Assembly (NCBI GenBank): GCA_019918135.1
Contig: WBZZ01002490.1
Location: forward strand, 353,501 to 417,500
Direction: 5' to 3'
DNA length: 64,000 nt
Source of the DNA: Paulinella micropora
Taxonomy: Eukaryota > Cercozoa > Imbricatea > Euglyphida > Paulinellidae
Positions 18,047-27,836 of the stretch are shown here, piece by piece. The notes below the pieces were generated by a model that ran no database searches, was not told where the DNA came from, and was given only the letters and a program-made list of their open reading frames with translations. A program made the translations under genes and the position numbers. Position 1 is the first letter of the stretch; each line of letters begins with the position of its first letter.

Positions 18047-21000
18047 ATGAACCATCTGGGCAATCCATGGACATATCATTTTTATGGCTCTGTCATAGTG
18101 GATGAGAATTTAGATATTGATGGAGTATTATATGGCGATCATATTGAAGCAAACTCAATACAAGCAAGGACTGACGACATAACAATATCATCGCGAAATA
18201 ATAACTCCTCTTTGTTGATATCTGATACTAGTTATGTGTCAATTAATAACGAATACGATTTACCATTAGCGGACGGCACGGCTAATCAAGTATTAAAAAC
18301 AGATGGGTTGGGCAATACTTCATTTGCTACATTAACTTCAAGTTATATAAGCGACTTTGAATTAGATAAATTAACGGATGTAGTCATAACGGGCACACCC
18401 AACAGCAATCAATTGCTTATTTATAGCACAGGGCAATGGAGAAATACGACATCACCCATTCTGAGATTAGATGGTGCTTTCAATATGACGGGAACATTAA
18501 ATAGAGGGCAAAGTATAACGAATGTTAATTTTGTTGATGGTGTAGATGTTTCTGTTCTTGATACTTCCGTGGTTAAACTAACAGGAGACCAAACAATAAC
18601 GGGGAATAAGGATTTCGTGAATAAAATATCAACATGGTATGGGAAACCGATAATCATAGGTAGATCAACAAAAGGAAATGGTGCTACTGGTGGATTGGAA
18701 TTGTATGGTAATTATGGCGACCGAACTGGTGGTGCGCATATGCAAGCAATTACATCACAAGACAATTATCCTACTTTTTCATTAGTTAATTTAGGGCATG
18801 GTAGTGTAAGTATGGCTTTTGATGCTTATATGGATTCTAACGGATGGGAATCTAGTTATGCGAGTTCAAGTTTTGCGATCGCGAAAGTTAATGATAAATT
18901 TAGAATTTTGTATGGTATTGGGAGTACAATTGGGGATGTTGTTCCATGGGACACCGCTCTGGAAATTGACACAGCAGGTTTATTAACTGCGAAAGCAATA
19001 ACGGCTAGTGGATTAATAACGGCAAATGCGGGATTAAATATGGGAGGGCAAAGTATAACGAATGTTAATTTGGTTGATGGTGTTGATGTTTCTGTTCTTG
19101 ATACTTCCGTGGTTAAACTAACAGGAGACCAAACTATAGCGGGTATTAAAATATTCAGCAGTATAATAAATGCGAGTGCGGGGATTGATATGAAAAGCCA
19201 AAGCATAACAAATGTTAATCTTGTTGATGGTGTGGATGTTTCCGTTCTTGATACTTGGGTGGTTAAACTAACAGAAGACCAAACCATAGCAGGGAATAAA
19301 AGGTATTTATCAACTTTAGAAGTAAGTGGTTCGTCCAATCCTACTACTTTTGACGGCATCGGTATAGCCTTTGATACAAAAATAGGAATGATTGCAGCAC
19401 AAAAAACAGCAACAGCGACTTGGTATCCGATACAAATAACTGGTTCGTATGTAGAGTTATATTCAGGTAATACTTTAATTATAACCGCAACTGGAACAAC
19501 ATTAAGTTTGAATAACAACAAAATAACAAACTTAGCCGACCCTTCCGCTTCAACAGATGGAGCAAATAAAAGTTATGTTGATACAAAAGACGGGCAAAAA
19601 TTTAATGTGAAACTAACAGGAAACCAAACCATAGCAGGAGTTAAGACATGTAGCAGTGGTGTTGAAATAACGGGAAATTCAATCAATTCAGCAACAAAGG
19701 GCACATTCATTGTTTTCAATTCTACCAGTAATATCGGGTCAATTGCTAGTTTGGATATGAAAACTGCAACATATTATAATTTTGAAATTTCTGCGAAAAA
19801 AATAAGTTTTATTATTGACGGGACAATTGTTTCGTGGTTTAATGCTACTGGCTTAGATTGTAATAGTAGTAGGATTGTTAATCTAGGAGCACCACAAAAT
19901 GCGAATGAAGCGGTAAATAGGCAATATCTGGATGACAATTGTGTGAAACTAACAACAGACCAAACCATAACAGGAAGTAAAACATTTAATGGGGCGAGCA
20001 CTACGATAGAATATCTAACTTTAACACAAACGGCCGATTTTAATAATCAAGTTATCATTAATGGTGGAAATATAACATATAATGGGGCGAGGATATTAAA
20101 CCAAAATGGAGGAGATATATTCTTTTCACAGACATCAGGTGATTACCAATATTTCTTATTTACTCTAAATACTGCTACAAGCGGAACCGCGAACCAACGA
20201 GGTTATGTATTCACGAATGTAGCATTTGATGTAAAAGGAGCAGGTCTTTATATTTCAAAACTTTTGGACAATAAAAGTGCTTCGTCTGACATTGTCCGTT
20301 TTAACAATGCTGGTGGTATGCGATTTTATGGTGCTTTGGATATGAACTCAAACAACATAACAAGTGCTGGAACAATAACAGGAACATCAATTACTTCAAC
20401 TGCTGGCATAACTACAACAACATTAACAACGAGCGACAAAATAACAACAGCATCAGGTATGCCAATAATCATAGGCAATAAAGGAATAGGAACAACAGCG
20501 GGTTTAGAATTGTATGGGACTTATAATAATAATACAACTGGAGCACATATGCAGGCTATTACAACGGAAGATATATATCCTACTTTTCAACTAACTAATT
20601 TAAGTCACAACAACATAAATATGACTTTTGATGCGTATTTAGATGCTGGCGGATGGAAATCAAGTTATGCGAGTTCTAATTTTCTAATCAGTAAATGGAA
20701 TGATAAACTTAGATTTTTGTATGATAGCGGGAAAAGTGTGGGGGTTGCTGTTCCTTGGTCTCTCGCTCTGGAACTTGACACATCAGGATTATTAGCAACA
20801 AAGGCGATTACAGCGAGTGGGGCGATAACGGCGAATGCGGGTATATCAACAACAACGGCAACCGCGAGTGGACTAATAACGGCAAATGCTGGGATATCTG
20901 TTGTTAATAGCACGGCAGATATAAGAGGAAAGCAAGAAGTGGGTCTCATGCTACACCAGTCGGGTTATATGTCACAGCCAATCTTGGAGCATCTTCTGCT

Positions 21001-21739
21001 GGTGTTGAATTCAGACACAGCAACGGGACACAGGGAGTTGGTTTTGGTTATAATTCAATAATGCTACGGGAAGCAATACCAATCAAGATTTAAATTTTTA
21101 TGCGAGGGGGACTGGAGTAATCTATGCTCAGAGTGATGCAAGCATGACGACAGCATCCAGCGGATTTTTAACATTAAGAAAAAGACCATCAAATACGACC
21201 AACCCACAAATATTTATGAAAGCAGGAGATTCTTCAAATTATGCAGTAGTAATGAATACAGGTGGTTTATTACATGCTTGGACGACTTCACTATCAAACG
21301 GTGAGAATAATACAGGATATGTTTATTTGACTGCGGGGGCAAATACATGGTCTTCTGGTTCAGACAGGAGATTAAAATCAGATATTAAAACACTAGACTG
21401 TGAGGGATGTTGCTAGAAATCAATGAAAATTAATTGTTGCTCATATTATTGGAAATCAGACGAGAAAAAAGAAAAAAGAGCCACGGATTTATCACCGACG
21501 AGGTTAAAAAAATATTTCCAGAATTTGTATCTGAAAGTGGAATGAAGGCAGACGACGGAAAAAGCATCCTTGAAGGAGTATCATATATGGAATTTATACA
21601 AATACTGGTTAGTGCTTTTCAACACATGGCGGAAAAGGTGATTAATTTAGAAAAGCAAAATAATAATCTTATGCTTATTATACTATCTAAGCAACTCTCT
21701 GAAATCAGAGCAGTCGCGCTTCCTCCTAATGTCCAATAA
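18047..21739 (+). pseudogene. long trimeric fibre with S74 chaperone tail, frameshifted
   Basis: The first frame gives 1,004 residues from 18,047. It contains recurring units with the motifs SITNVN-LVDGVDVSVLDT and VKLTxDQTIxGxK (at least six occurrences between ~18,500 and 19,980) and two copies of a GLELYGxY-GAHMQAIT segment. This is a repetitive beta-helix fibre layout. The frame then breaks near 20,935-20,945 and 21,057-21,062 and continues in other frames. The C-terminus shows SDRRLKSDIKTL (~21,360) and GFITDEVKKIFPEFV (~21,495). These are the hallmark motifs of the peptidase S74 intramolecular chaperone that trimerises phage and viral fibres and cleaves itself off. At least one further indel lies at ~21,405-21,480. 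The intact product would exceed 1,200 residues. It is either a decayed gene or a gene with read errors. Confidence 0.75.
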
Positions 21740-22074
21740 TACGCGACTTCATATATCGCCACATATTATTGATATGACAGATGGCGAACTAACACCAGAA
21801 TTAAAGTCTCATGTTATCTCCGCGGAACTAAAGAACGAAGAAGAAAAAAATAAAACATGAGCTAGAAGACGAGTGGCGATGTTGTTGTTTCAAAGAAAGG
21901 ACAGATGCGAGATTAATCAGATATTCAACCCAAATAGCAGTATTGGTTGGTGTTATAATCCTTTGTATTGATAGATTAAGCGACCCGACAATTAGTTGTG
22001 CGAATTCTATTACCTATGTCTCTATTCTTTCGTTGTGCTTAGGGATAATACGTCCTTCACCGAAGTTGAATTAA
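21729..22074 (+). CDS. small two-TM membrane protein, frameshifted
   Basis: The ATG at 21,729 opens a ~42-codon hydrophilic N-terminus (Asp/Glu/Lys-rich). A frameshift in the A-rich run at ~21,845-21,855 leads into a second frame ending at 22,074. This carries a basic Cys-rich stretch and two hydrophobic segments (IAVLVGVIILCID and ITYVSILSLCLGII). The combined ~113-residue protein would be a small virion or host-membrane protein, as commonly found in PLVs and virophages. Its start overlaps the end of the fibre gene, and its stop overlaps the stop of the convergent GIY-YIG gene. Confidence 0.5.
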
Positions 22075-22730
22075 ATGCCGAACGCAGATAAACCAAGCAT
22101 ATTGTCATAATGGATTTGACTTTTAAGATGTTTTGACAAATTATCAATTCTAAATGATTTACCACATGTACATTTGATTATGGTTGAACAACGTATTTTG
22201 GTTTTTTCAATAAGATTCTCTCTATTTTGCTCATAATATTCTTTGTATTTTTTATCTATGCGCTCTTTGTTTCGTTCGTAATGTTCTTTACCTCGTTGTG
22301 ATACATAATCTTTATTTTTTTCATACCAGTTTCGCTCTTTTTGTGATACATTCTCTTTGTTTAATTCTCGATATTCTTTTATTTTTTGCGTCAAATATTC
22401 TTTATTTTCTTCATAATATTCTTTGTTGGTTCTACCTGCTATTCTTTTATTAATACATTTGTCTGTTTTTCTAATCCATTCTCCTTCTCGTTTCCTCAAT
22501 TGATTTACATTTTCACACTGATATTCTTCAATCAATTCAACGAAGGCATCATCATATTTGACGATTTCAAAAGAAGAAACATAATCGCATTTACCATTCA
22601 TCCATCTTTTATAAACAATTTTATGAGCATAAAGTCTTTTGTATAATTGTTGAGTGGTTGAACCGATATACACGTGATCCGTTTGATACGACCTGATAGC
22701 ATATATTTTACTTTGTTTATAATCTGGCAT
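22071..22730 (-). CDS. GIY-YIG endonuclease
   Basis: A 219-residue protein. The N-terminal nuclease domain shows KIYAIRSY-x6-VYIGST (residues ~8-25; the paired GIY/YIG strands appear as IYAI and VYIG), followed by the conserved Arg in LYKRLYAHK. A Glu in the EGEWIRKTDKCINK segment (~87-100) is the likely metal ligand. Residues ~105-180 consist of short charged repeats (KEYYEENKEYL, KERNWYEKNKDYV, KEHYERNKERI type), a helical linker. The C-terminus has CTCG-x13-H-x5-H, a possible zinc finger that binds DNA. Such enzymes are frequent in virophages, PLVs and giant viruses, where they act as homing or host-genome-degrading nucleases. Reading frame intact. Confidence 0.85.
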   Translation of the reverse strand: MPDYKQSKIYAIRSYQTDHVYIGSTTQQLYKRLYAHKIVYKRWMNGKCDYVSSFEIVKYDDAFVELIEEYQCENVNQLRKREGEWIRKTDKCINKRIAGRTNKEYYEENKEYLTQKIKEYRELNKENVSQKERNWYEKNKDYVSQRGKEHYERNKERIDKKYKEYYEQNRENLIEKTKIRCSTIIKCTCGKSFRIDNLSKHLKSQIHYDNMLGLSAFGI

Positions 22731-22763
22731 CCTTTTATATCGTTTATTCTCGTTATCCTTAAA

Positions 22764-23024
22764 TCATAAATTACCACATTCATATATATGTGTCCTGTAC
22801 CAAGACGAACTATTACCCGCACACATTAAGGGCAGAGCCTCATCAAAACTACGACACATATTATTTCCGTTATTTATGAAAACACACTTAAAACCAGTTT
22901 CTACCCCTTGCTTTATACAATAAGCACACGATTCATTCTTTTTTTCTGAGTATCGCGAGTAAAAGTCGCAGGCAGTCCGCGACATAGCAAATCTAGATAA
23001 CACGAATAGCAATATTAACAACAT
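22764..23024 (-). CDS. small secreted or membrane-anchored Cys-rich protein
   Basis: An 86-residue protein. Residues 1-14 (MLLILLFVLSRFAM) look like a signal peptide or membrane anchor. The remainder carries seven cysteines in a spacing compatible with disulphide bonding (C-x13-C-x2-C-x10-C, then C, C and C). No family is recognised. It lies 4 bases downstream of the stop of the next minus-strand gene, suggesting co-transcription of 23,028, 22,764 and 22,071. Confidence 0.5.
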   Translation of the reverse strand: MLLILLFVLSRFAMSRTACDFYSRYSEKKNESCAYCIKQGVETGFKCVFINNGNNMCRSFDEALPLMCAGNSSSWYRTHIYECGNL

Positions 23025-23027
23025 ATA

Positions 23028-23240
23028 TTATCCCTCTTCTTTAATTATATTTTTATAAACCGCCTCTCGTTGCTTATCTGATAGCGGTAAGCGGTAAAGG
23101 ATATTTTCAGGTTTTCTGAAAATGTTGGGGTTTCTATTCACTAAGTTCTGAGTGATGCGGATTTGGTCAATTTCCTTTCCTAGCCGTTCTAGTTCCTCCA
23201 GTTGTTGCTCGTCTTTGCTTTTTTCTTTTTTATTATCCAT
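23028..23240 (-). CDS. small charged coiled-coil protein
   Basis: 70 residues from ATG at 23,240. Residues 1-35 are strongly charged (Lys/Glu) with heptad-like Leu/Ile spacing, followed by a basic segment with Pro. The longer frame upstream overlaps the start of the divergent gene at 23,265 and is not used. No family is recognised. Confidence 0.45.
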   Translation of the reverse strand: MDNKKEKSKDEQQLEELERLGKEIDQIRITQNLVNRNPNIFRKPENILYRLPLSDKQREAVYKNIIKEEG

Positions 23241-23264
23241 GTTATATATTATACTGCGGGTAAA
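23241..23264. promoter_or_regulatory. 24-bp divergent intergenic promoter
   Basis: Only 24 bases (TTATATATTATACTGC...) separate the divergent ATGs at 23,240 and 23,265. It contains a TATATATTATA element that can serve both directions. The compactness is typical of small eukaryotic DNA viruses. Confidence 0.4.
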
Positions 23265-24710
23265 ATGTCCAAGCAAAAAAAAATCGCCGATGTTGGTCTG
23301 TATGAAGTGTATAAAAAAGAAGAAGAATGGCACATTCCCGGCTACAATTTCAACGGCCAAGGGACGAATATGAGAGATCGCTTCGCAATAAGTTATAATG
23401 GCAGAATGGGCACTAAATCGTTTCATTTACCAGTAAGTAGAATTGATTATGAAGCAGTTAGACATGATCTTATGTATATGTCGTCAGACGAAATAGTCAG
23501 ATATTTAGCGGATTTAATGTACGTGGAAAATATAGCTGAAGCGAGAAACGATCATAATGCTCCTCACGCAATATTGAGCCAAATGGTTATAGGCGGTAAA
23601 GCCATGGCAAGATTTACGTGGGAAGCACTTAAGTTAAATAAGGCTATTCAACGCCCTTTAAACGAAAATAAGTCATTGATGGAAGAAGTAACACTAATGA
23701 TGCGAGAATGGAAAACCTCCACGGAAGTTCTCAAATATATGGTTACAAAACTTCCATCTGTTTTTGGTGGAATAAATACGCGACAGATACAGGGTAGAGC
23801 AAGTATGCTTCACATTAATCGCGTGTGGAGAGAATTAATATCAAACTCAAAATATGCGATATTTGCCTATGCTATTCAAGGAAAACGTAGTTTTACCACA
23901 CCTTTTGAAATGGCATACGGCGCATATGACGATCCAGAAAAATACAAAAAAGTAAAAACAATGGTTGATGCGCTCATGGTTAAGTATGATAAATATTTAT
24001 CAGATGTTGGTTATTTTGATGATAATGGTGATTTTGTCATTAAAGCAAATATTGATAAACAAAAGGCTGAAATGGATTACAAAGATTTCTTTGGAGATTG
24101 GCACGAATATGCCACCAAAGTAAGTTCTACATATTATCCGAAATTGATAAAAAAAAATGAAGACTTGTCAAAAGCCTCAAATATTGAAGTTGAACAGGAA
24201 AATAACGAATTAATACAAGTATCCAACAAAAAAGATGAACCCCTCCAAATTGATAATATTCTCAAAAATATTACCAACTCTTATTCTACGAGTGAAAAGA
24301 TAATCGCAAACCCTACACAACTTCAAACCTTATCACCGCCACCCAAATCAATACCATCACCGACCTTGCCTAAACCAATACCATCACCAAGTTTAACCGC
24401 ATCCGCATCCGCATCCAAACCCGCGTCGTCTAGTTCGCTTAAACCAATACCATCGCCCAGTTTAACCATATCGTCTAGTCCGTCGGAAACAATAAAAAAC
24501 GAAAATAATGCTAATAATATTAATATAACATCGGAAAAAATGACCACTCCAGCCGAAATTAAATACGACCAACAAGCACGAAAGCACATGGTGGGTGCTA
24601 TTGACTCAATACTTGAAGGTTTAGACGAACAAACTGCTCAGAAAATAAAAGGACAATACATTCAAGTTATTAATGAGGCTTCAACCAAAGCAAAAATAAA
24701 AACTGATTAA
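23265..24710 (+). CDS. phospholipase A2-like virion protein
   Basis: 481 residues from ATG at 23,265, just after a TATA-like stretch; the open frame upstream lacks a plausible start. Residues ~26-40 (GYNFNGQGTNMRDR) resemble the glycine-rich Ca2+-binding loop, and residues 56-70 (PVSRIDYEAVRHDLM) resemble the catalytic helix with the His-Asp dyad (67-68) of the parvovirus VP1-type PLA2. An LADLM helix follows. Such PLA2 domains help virions breach endosomal membranes and are known in parvoviruses and in some Polinton-like and adinto-like viruses. A helical middle (90-300) is followed by a Pro/Ser-rich repetitive linker (~365-430, KPIPSPSLT-type repeats) and a helical C-terminus. Reading frame intact. 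Confidence 0.65.
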   Translation: MSKQKKIADVGLYEVYKKEEEWHIPGYNFNGQGTNMRDRFAISYNGRMGTKSFHLPVSRIDYEAVRHDLMYMSSDEIVRYLADLMYVENIAEARNDHNAPHAILSQMVIGGKAMARFTWEALKLNKAIQRPLNENKSLMEEVTLMMREWKTSTEVLKYMVTKLPSVFGGINTRQIQGRASMLHINRVWRELISNSKYAIFAYAIQGKRSFTTPFEMAYGAYDDPEKYKKVKTMVDALMVKYDKYLSDVGYFDDNGDFVIKANIDKQKAEMDYKDFFGDWHEYATKVSSTYYPKLIKKNEDLSKASNIEVEQENNELIQVSNKKDEPLQIDNILKNITNSYSTSEKIIANPTQLQTLSPPPKSIPSPTLPKPIPSPSLTASASASKPASSSSLKPIPSPSLTISSSPSETIKNENNANNINITSEKMTTPAEIKYDQQARKHMVGAIDSILEGLDEQTAQKIKGQYIQVINEASTKAKIKTD

Positions 24711-24770
24711 TGGAAAGGAAAAAGTATTAAGGCGATTGAATCGCATGCGACCAGGAACACTGGTATAAAA

Positions 24771-25990
24771 ATGCCACAACTAAATACTCTACGAGACACA
24801 TTACTTAATGTAATCAAGGATGAACATAAATCTAAACTTACAATAGAGCAAAAGAAACAATTTAGAGAGTATCTTGTAGCAAAAAAGATTGTGACAATTG
24901 ATGATCCAAAAGAGAGAAAAATAGCAAGACAGGGTATTACAGAGTTAAAATCAGAGTATTATAAATACAAAACCGAAATAAAAGATGGAGGAGAAATTGG
25001 TAAAGTTAGAGACTTGTACAATAAAGCGATACGTGCTTATTCATCTAATGATGCGAAAACAGGAAAAACTCTCTTTAACGAAATGAAAAAAACCGCGCTA
25101 CCATTAGTAAAAAAAATACAATTACCACCACCAGAGCAAAAGATGCCAAAGTCTCCACCAGAGCAAAAGATACTTAAATACCAGAGCCACAGATACCAGA
25201 GCCAGAGATACCAGAGCCAAAGTCAAAAGCCAACACAAGATAATAGTAAAGCACTCGTGCCTGTTCCACCCCAAGAAGAAGATGAGGAAGAACCCGCAGA
25301 TGTAAAAGCGCCCGCAGATGATGTAGTCCAAACAGGAGTGTATAAAAGCGGAACTAAGGCGGGATTGCCATTTTATGAGAAAAAAGCCATAGTTGATGAT
25401 GCTACATTCAAATAGTATAAAGAAAATCCAGACCCCGATCCTTCCACGACACCAAATCAGGCGCTTGTTGATTCTATGCGATCCATTGATGTTGATAAAC
25501 TTATGGGGAAATCGCCCGCAGAACAAAAGAAGGAACTTTCAAATCTGTTTCGTTTCATTACACCATCTGACCAAAATGGAGGTATCGGAACTAACAAAAA
25601 CAACTGCTTAAAGGAAATAAGGAACGGCAGGATCGCGTGCTAGATGCGCCAATGTATGAACTTTACGATAATACTCAATTGAGCAACACCAACAACAATA
25701 TGATTATGAACCGCTATAACAGGGCGGTTATGAATAAGCGAGCCTCTGACAAAGTCCGCATGCCGTCCGTTAGATCTCGGCTGGTTAAAAACTTCAAAGC
25801 GGAAATTCCACCGCAAGTACAAACAAGGGCAGAAAAGAAGGACTTCAAACCATTGATTAACCCACCCTCTGACTATTCTTTTGGAAGCCCGTATTCTCCA
25901 TTCTTCCACAATTATGCCCATCCTCCCATGCCGTGGGGTGTTGAATACGATAATTACAGACACAACCAAAACTATTTTATCAACGCTTAG
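24771..25990 (+). pseudogene. hypothetical structural-type protein with in-frame stop and frameshift
   Basis: The frame opens at 24,771 and runs 214 codons to a TAG at 25,413. It then continues open in the same frame for ~75 codons, shifts frame near 25,600-25,610, and ends at TAG 25,988-25,990. Reading across both lesions gives ~405 residues: a helical Lys-rich N-terminus (1-115), a Pro/Gln/Ser repeat tract with YQSQ-type repeats (~120-160), an acidic segment (~163-175), and a C-terminus rich in Asn/Pro/Tyr. It lies directly upstream of the packaging ATPase. The position and composition fit a virion-associated or scaffolding protein, but no family is recognised. Confidence 0.5.
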
Positions 25991-25999
25991 ATATAACAA

Positions 26000-26868
26000 A
26001 TGAAGCGCGGACTCAGACCGAATAGATTACCAAGAAGGACACTCTTGCGAACGGCGCTAGAAGGAAGCAAATTGAATAATTACATGAACACGAATTTCAA
26101 ATCAGCCGACCGATTATAACTGAATTACCAAAAAAAGAACAAAAATTTAAGAAGGGGCTAAAAATTGAAGCAATTGACTCCGAACGTGATAGTGTTAAAG
26201 AGAAGCCGATACAAAAGGGTAATATTCTTCCAGGAATGGGATTGTTTATTATATGCGGGGCGACTGGTAGTGGCAAGTCGGTTATGGTTGCCAATCTGTT
26301 AGGTAATAAGCACATGCTTAAGGGTTGGTGGGACGAAATTTATATGTTTTGTCTATATCACTCTAAGATGCTTACGGACATTTTGAAACTGAAAGACGAT
26401 CACATTATAAAAGAAGATAGGCCAGAATTGCTACGAAAAATCTTGGACGAACAAAAAAGCAAGATAGAAGCGAAGGGATATGAAAAAGCACCAAGGATAT
26501 TGATAATATGCGATGATGTTGCTCAATCTCGCAAATTTCTTAAACACGAAGTTTTACAAGAAATAGCCTTTGCTTCAACACACGCAAAGGTGTCCGTTTG
26601 GATTACTACTCAATCATATATGCAAATCCCGCGAAATGTGCGAATCAATGCTCATTATATTGCTATATTTTCAGGTGTAAAGCGATCAGAGATTGAACGA
26701 ATAAAGACGGAACACGAAAGCCAATATTTAAACGATAAAGAAATGGATCTGTTGATTAGACACACAACAGCAGACCCTTATTCGTTTTTATTTATTAATA
26801 ATAGGGTTGCCGATAAACGCCAAGTATTTAGAAAAAATTTTGACACTATTTTACACTTAAAAAATTAA
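26000..26868 (+). CDS. A32/FtsK-HerA-type genome packaging ATPase, N-terminal frameshift
   Basis: The core from 26,236 (210 codons) has Walker A GATGSGKS and Walker B ILIICDD, and a TTQSYMQIPRNVR segment matching the sensor motif (a Q/N-rich motif after a Ser/Thr pair) of HerA-FtsK-type packaging ATPases. These pump DNA into preformed capsids and are core genes of PLVs, virophages and giant viruses. The same frame remains open upstream to ~26,080. A basic 38-codon start from ATG 26,000 lies in another frame and joins it at ~26,095-26,101, so a single-base indel probably splits one ~290-residue gene. It lies between the hypothetical gene at 24,771 and two small genes ahead of the capsid gene. 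Confidence 0.85.
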
Positions 26869-26884
26869 TGTTATTCATATAGCA

Positions 26885-27367
26885 ATGAGCAAATTATTTA
26901 CCACACCATACATGCAGGCGGTATCCATTTATCGCCAGCAGAATGGAATTAATGGAATGTTTAACCCCAAGAAAGGCTCGCCAGAATATACATCCATAAT
27001 TCAAATCAGCGACAAGATTAAATCTGGAGAAATTCCCGCACAAATTAAACCATGAGCACCGCGAAAAAAGAAAATACAAGCCCCAGCCGATGTCTCACCG
27101 ATGGCAGCCGCGGCCTCATCTAAATCTGCTGACCTTTCGTTAAACAGAAAAACACCCGATTTGCAACCAAATCCAGTATCAAATACTGCACCACCTCCGA
27201 ATGCTTTACCCGTAGAAACAACTCCCGCCGCACCACCAGTGGAAACACAATCAGAAGGACTAACAGACGCGGAGTTTGAAGAACTTGATAAGCAAACATT
27301 CAATTCTCAAACTTACAAAGACCTTATGCATTTAATTAATTTTATGAAGGAAAACAAAATAGGATAA
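26885..27367 (+). CDS. hypothetical protein with in-frame TGA
   Basis: ATG at 26,885 opens 56 codons ending in TGA at 27,053. The same frame continues without interruption for another 104 codons to TAA at 27,365-27,367. The two parts together read as one ~160-residue protein: a short helical N-terminus, a basic APRKKK stretch right after the TGA, an Ala/Pro/Ser-rich linker (~75-125) and a helical C-terminus. Alternatives are a recently acquired nonsense mutation, a sequencing error, or two genes (a short overlapping ATG exists at 27,052 in another frame). No family is recognised. Confidence 0.45.
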
Positions 27368-27377
27368 TTAATATATA

Positions 27378-27774
27378 ATGATCAAAAACACGCGTGCCTC
27401 TAATAAATTGTCCAGCGGGTTTATTAATAATCTCAATGAAGCGAACAGGCCAGTGAGTGATGGTATGATGCTAAATCATTTTGAGTTATGGTCTGACAAA
27501 GGCGCTCCTCTTGTAAATCAAGATCTTACAGAGTATTCAAATTTGTATCCAATTTCAACGTATAATTTACAAAATCTGATATTAGCGATAAAGGAACATC
27601 GGATGCTGTTGATTTGGATACTGCCGTGTCTAGTTTGAAATTTTTGCAAAAGGCAGTGAAGAATGCTACATCTAGGGAGTATCAACTTGATAGCAGAGAA
27701 GCACGTGATGGTGCTTTGACATCAATACAAGGGGATGTAAGAAAAATAAAAAATGTGTTTTTGCCAGATGAATA
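27378..27774 (+). CDS. small hypothetical protein with internal frameshift
   Basis: ATG at 27,378 follows an AT-rich spacer (AATTAATATATA). After ~65 codons the frame shifts at an A-run near 27,570-27,577 and continues to TAA at 27,774, giving ~130 residues. The second part is a helical, charged segment (LKFLQKAVKNAT to FLPDE). It lies just upstream of the major capsid gene, where minor virion proteins are usual. No family is recognised. Confidence 0.45.
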
Positions 27775-27836
27775 AATGATTAATTTTTGAAATAATTATT
27801 TTTTTCAACTATAATATAAGCGAACGTATTTCCACC
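27775..27836. promoter_or_regulatory. capsid gene upstream region
   Basis: 62 bases of AT-rich DNA containing AACTATAATATAAGCG about 20 bases before the capsid ATG. Probably the late promoter of the capsid gene; inferred from position and composition only. Confidence 0.35.
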
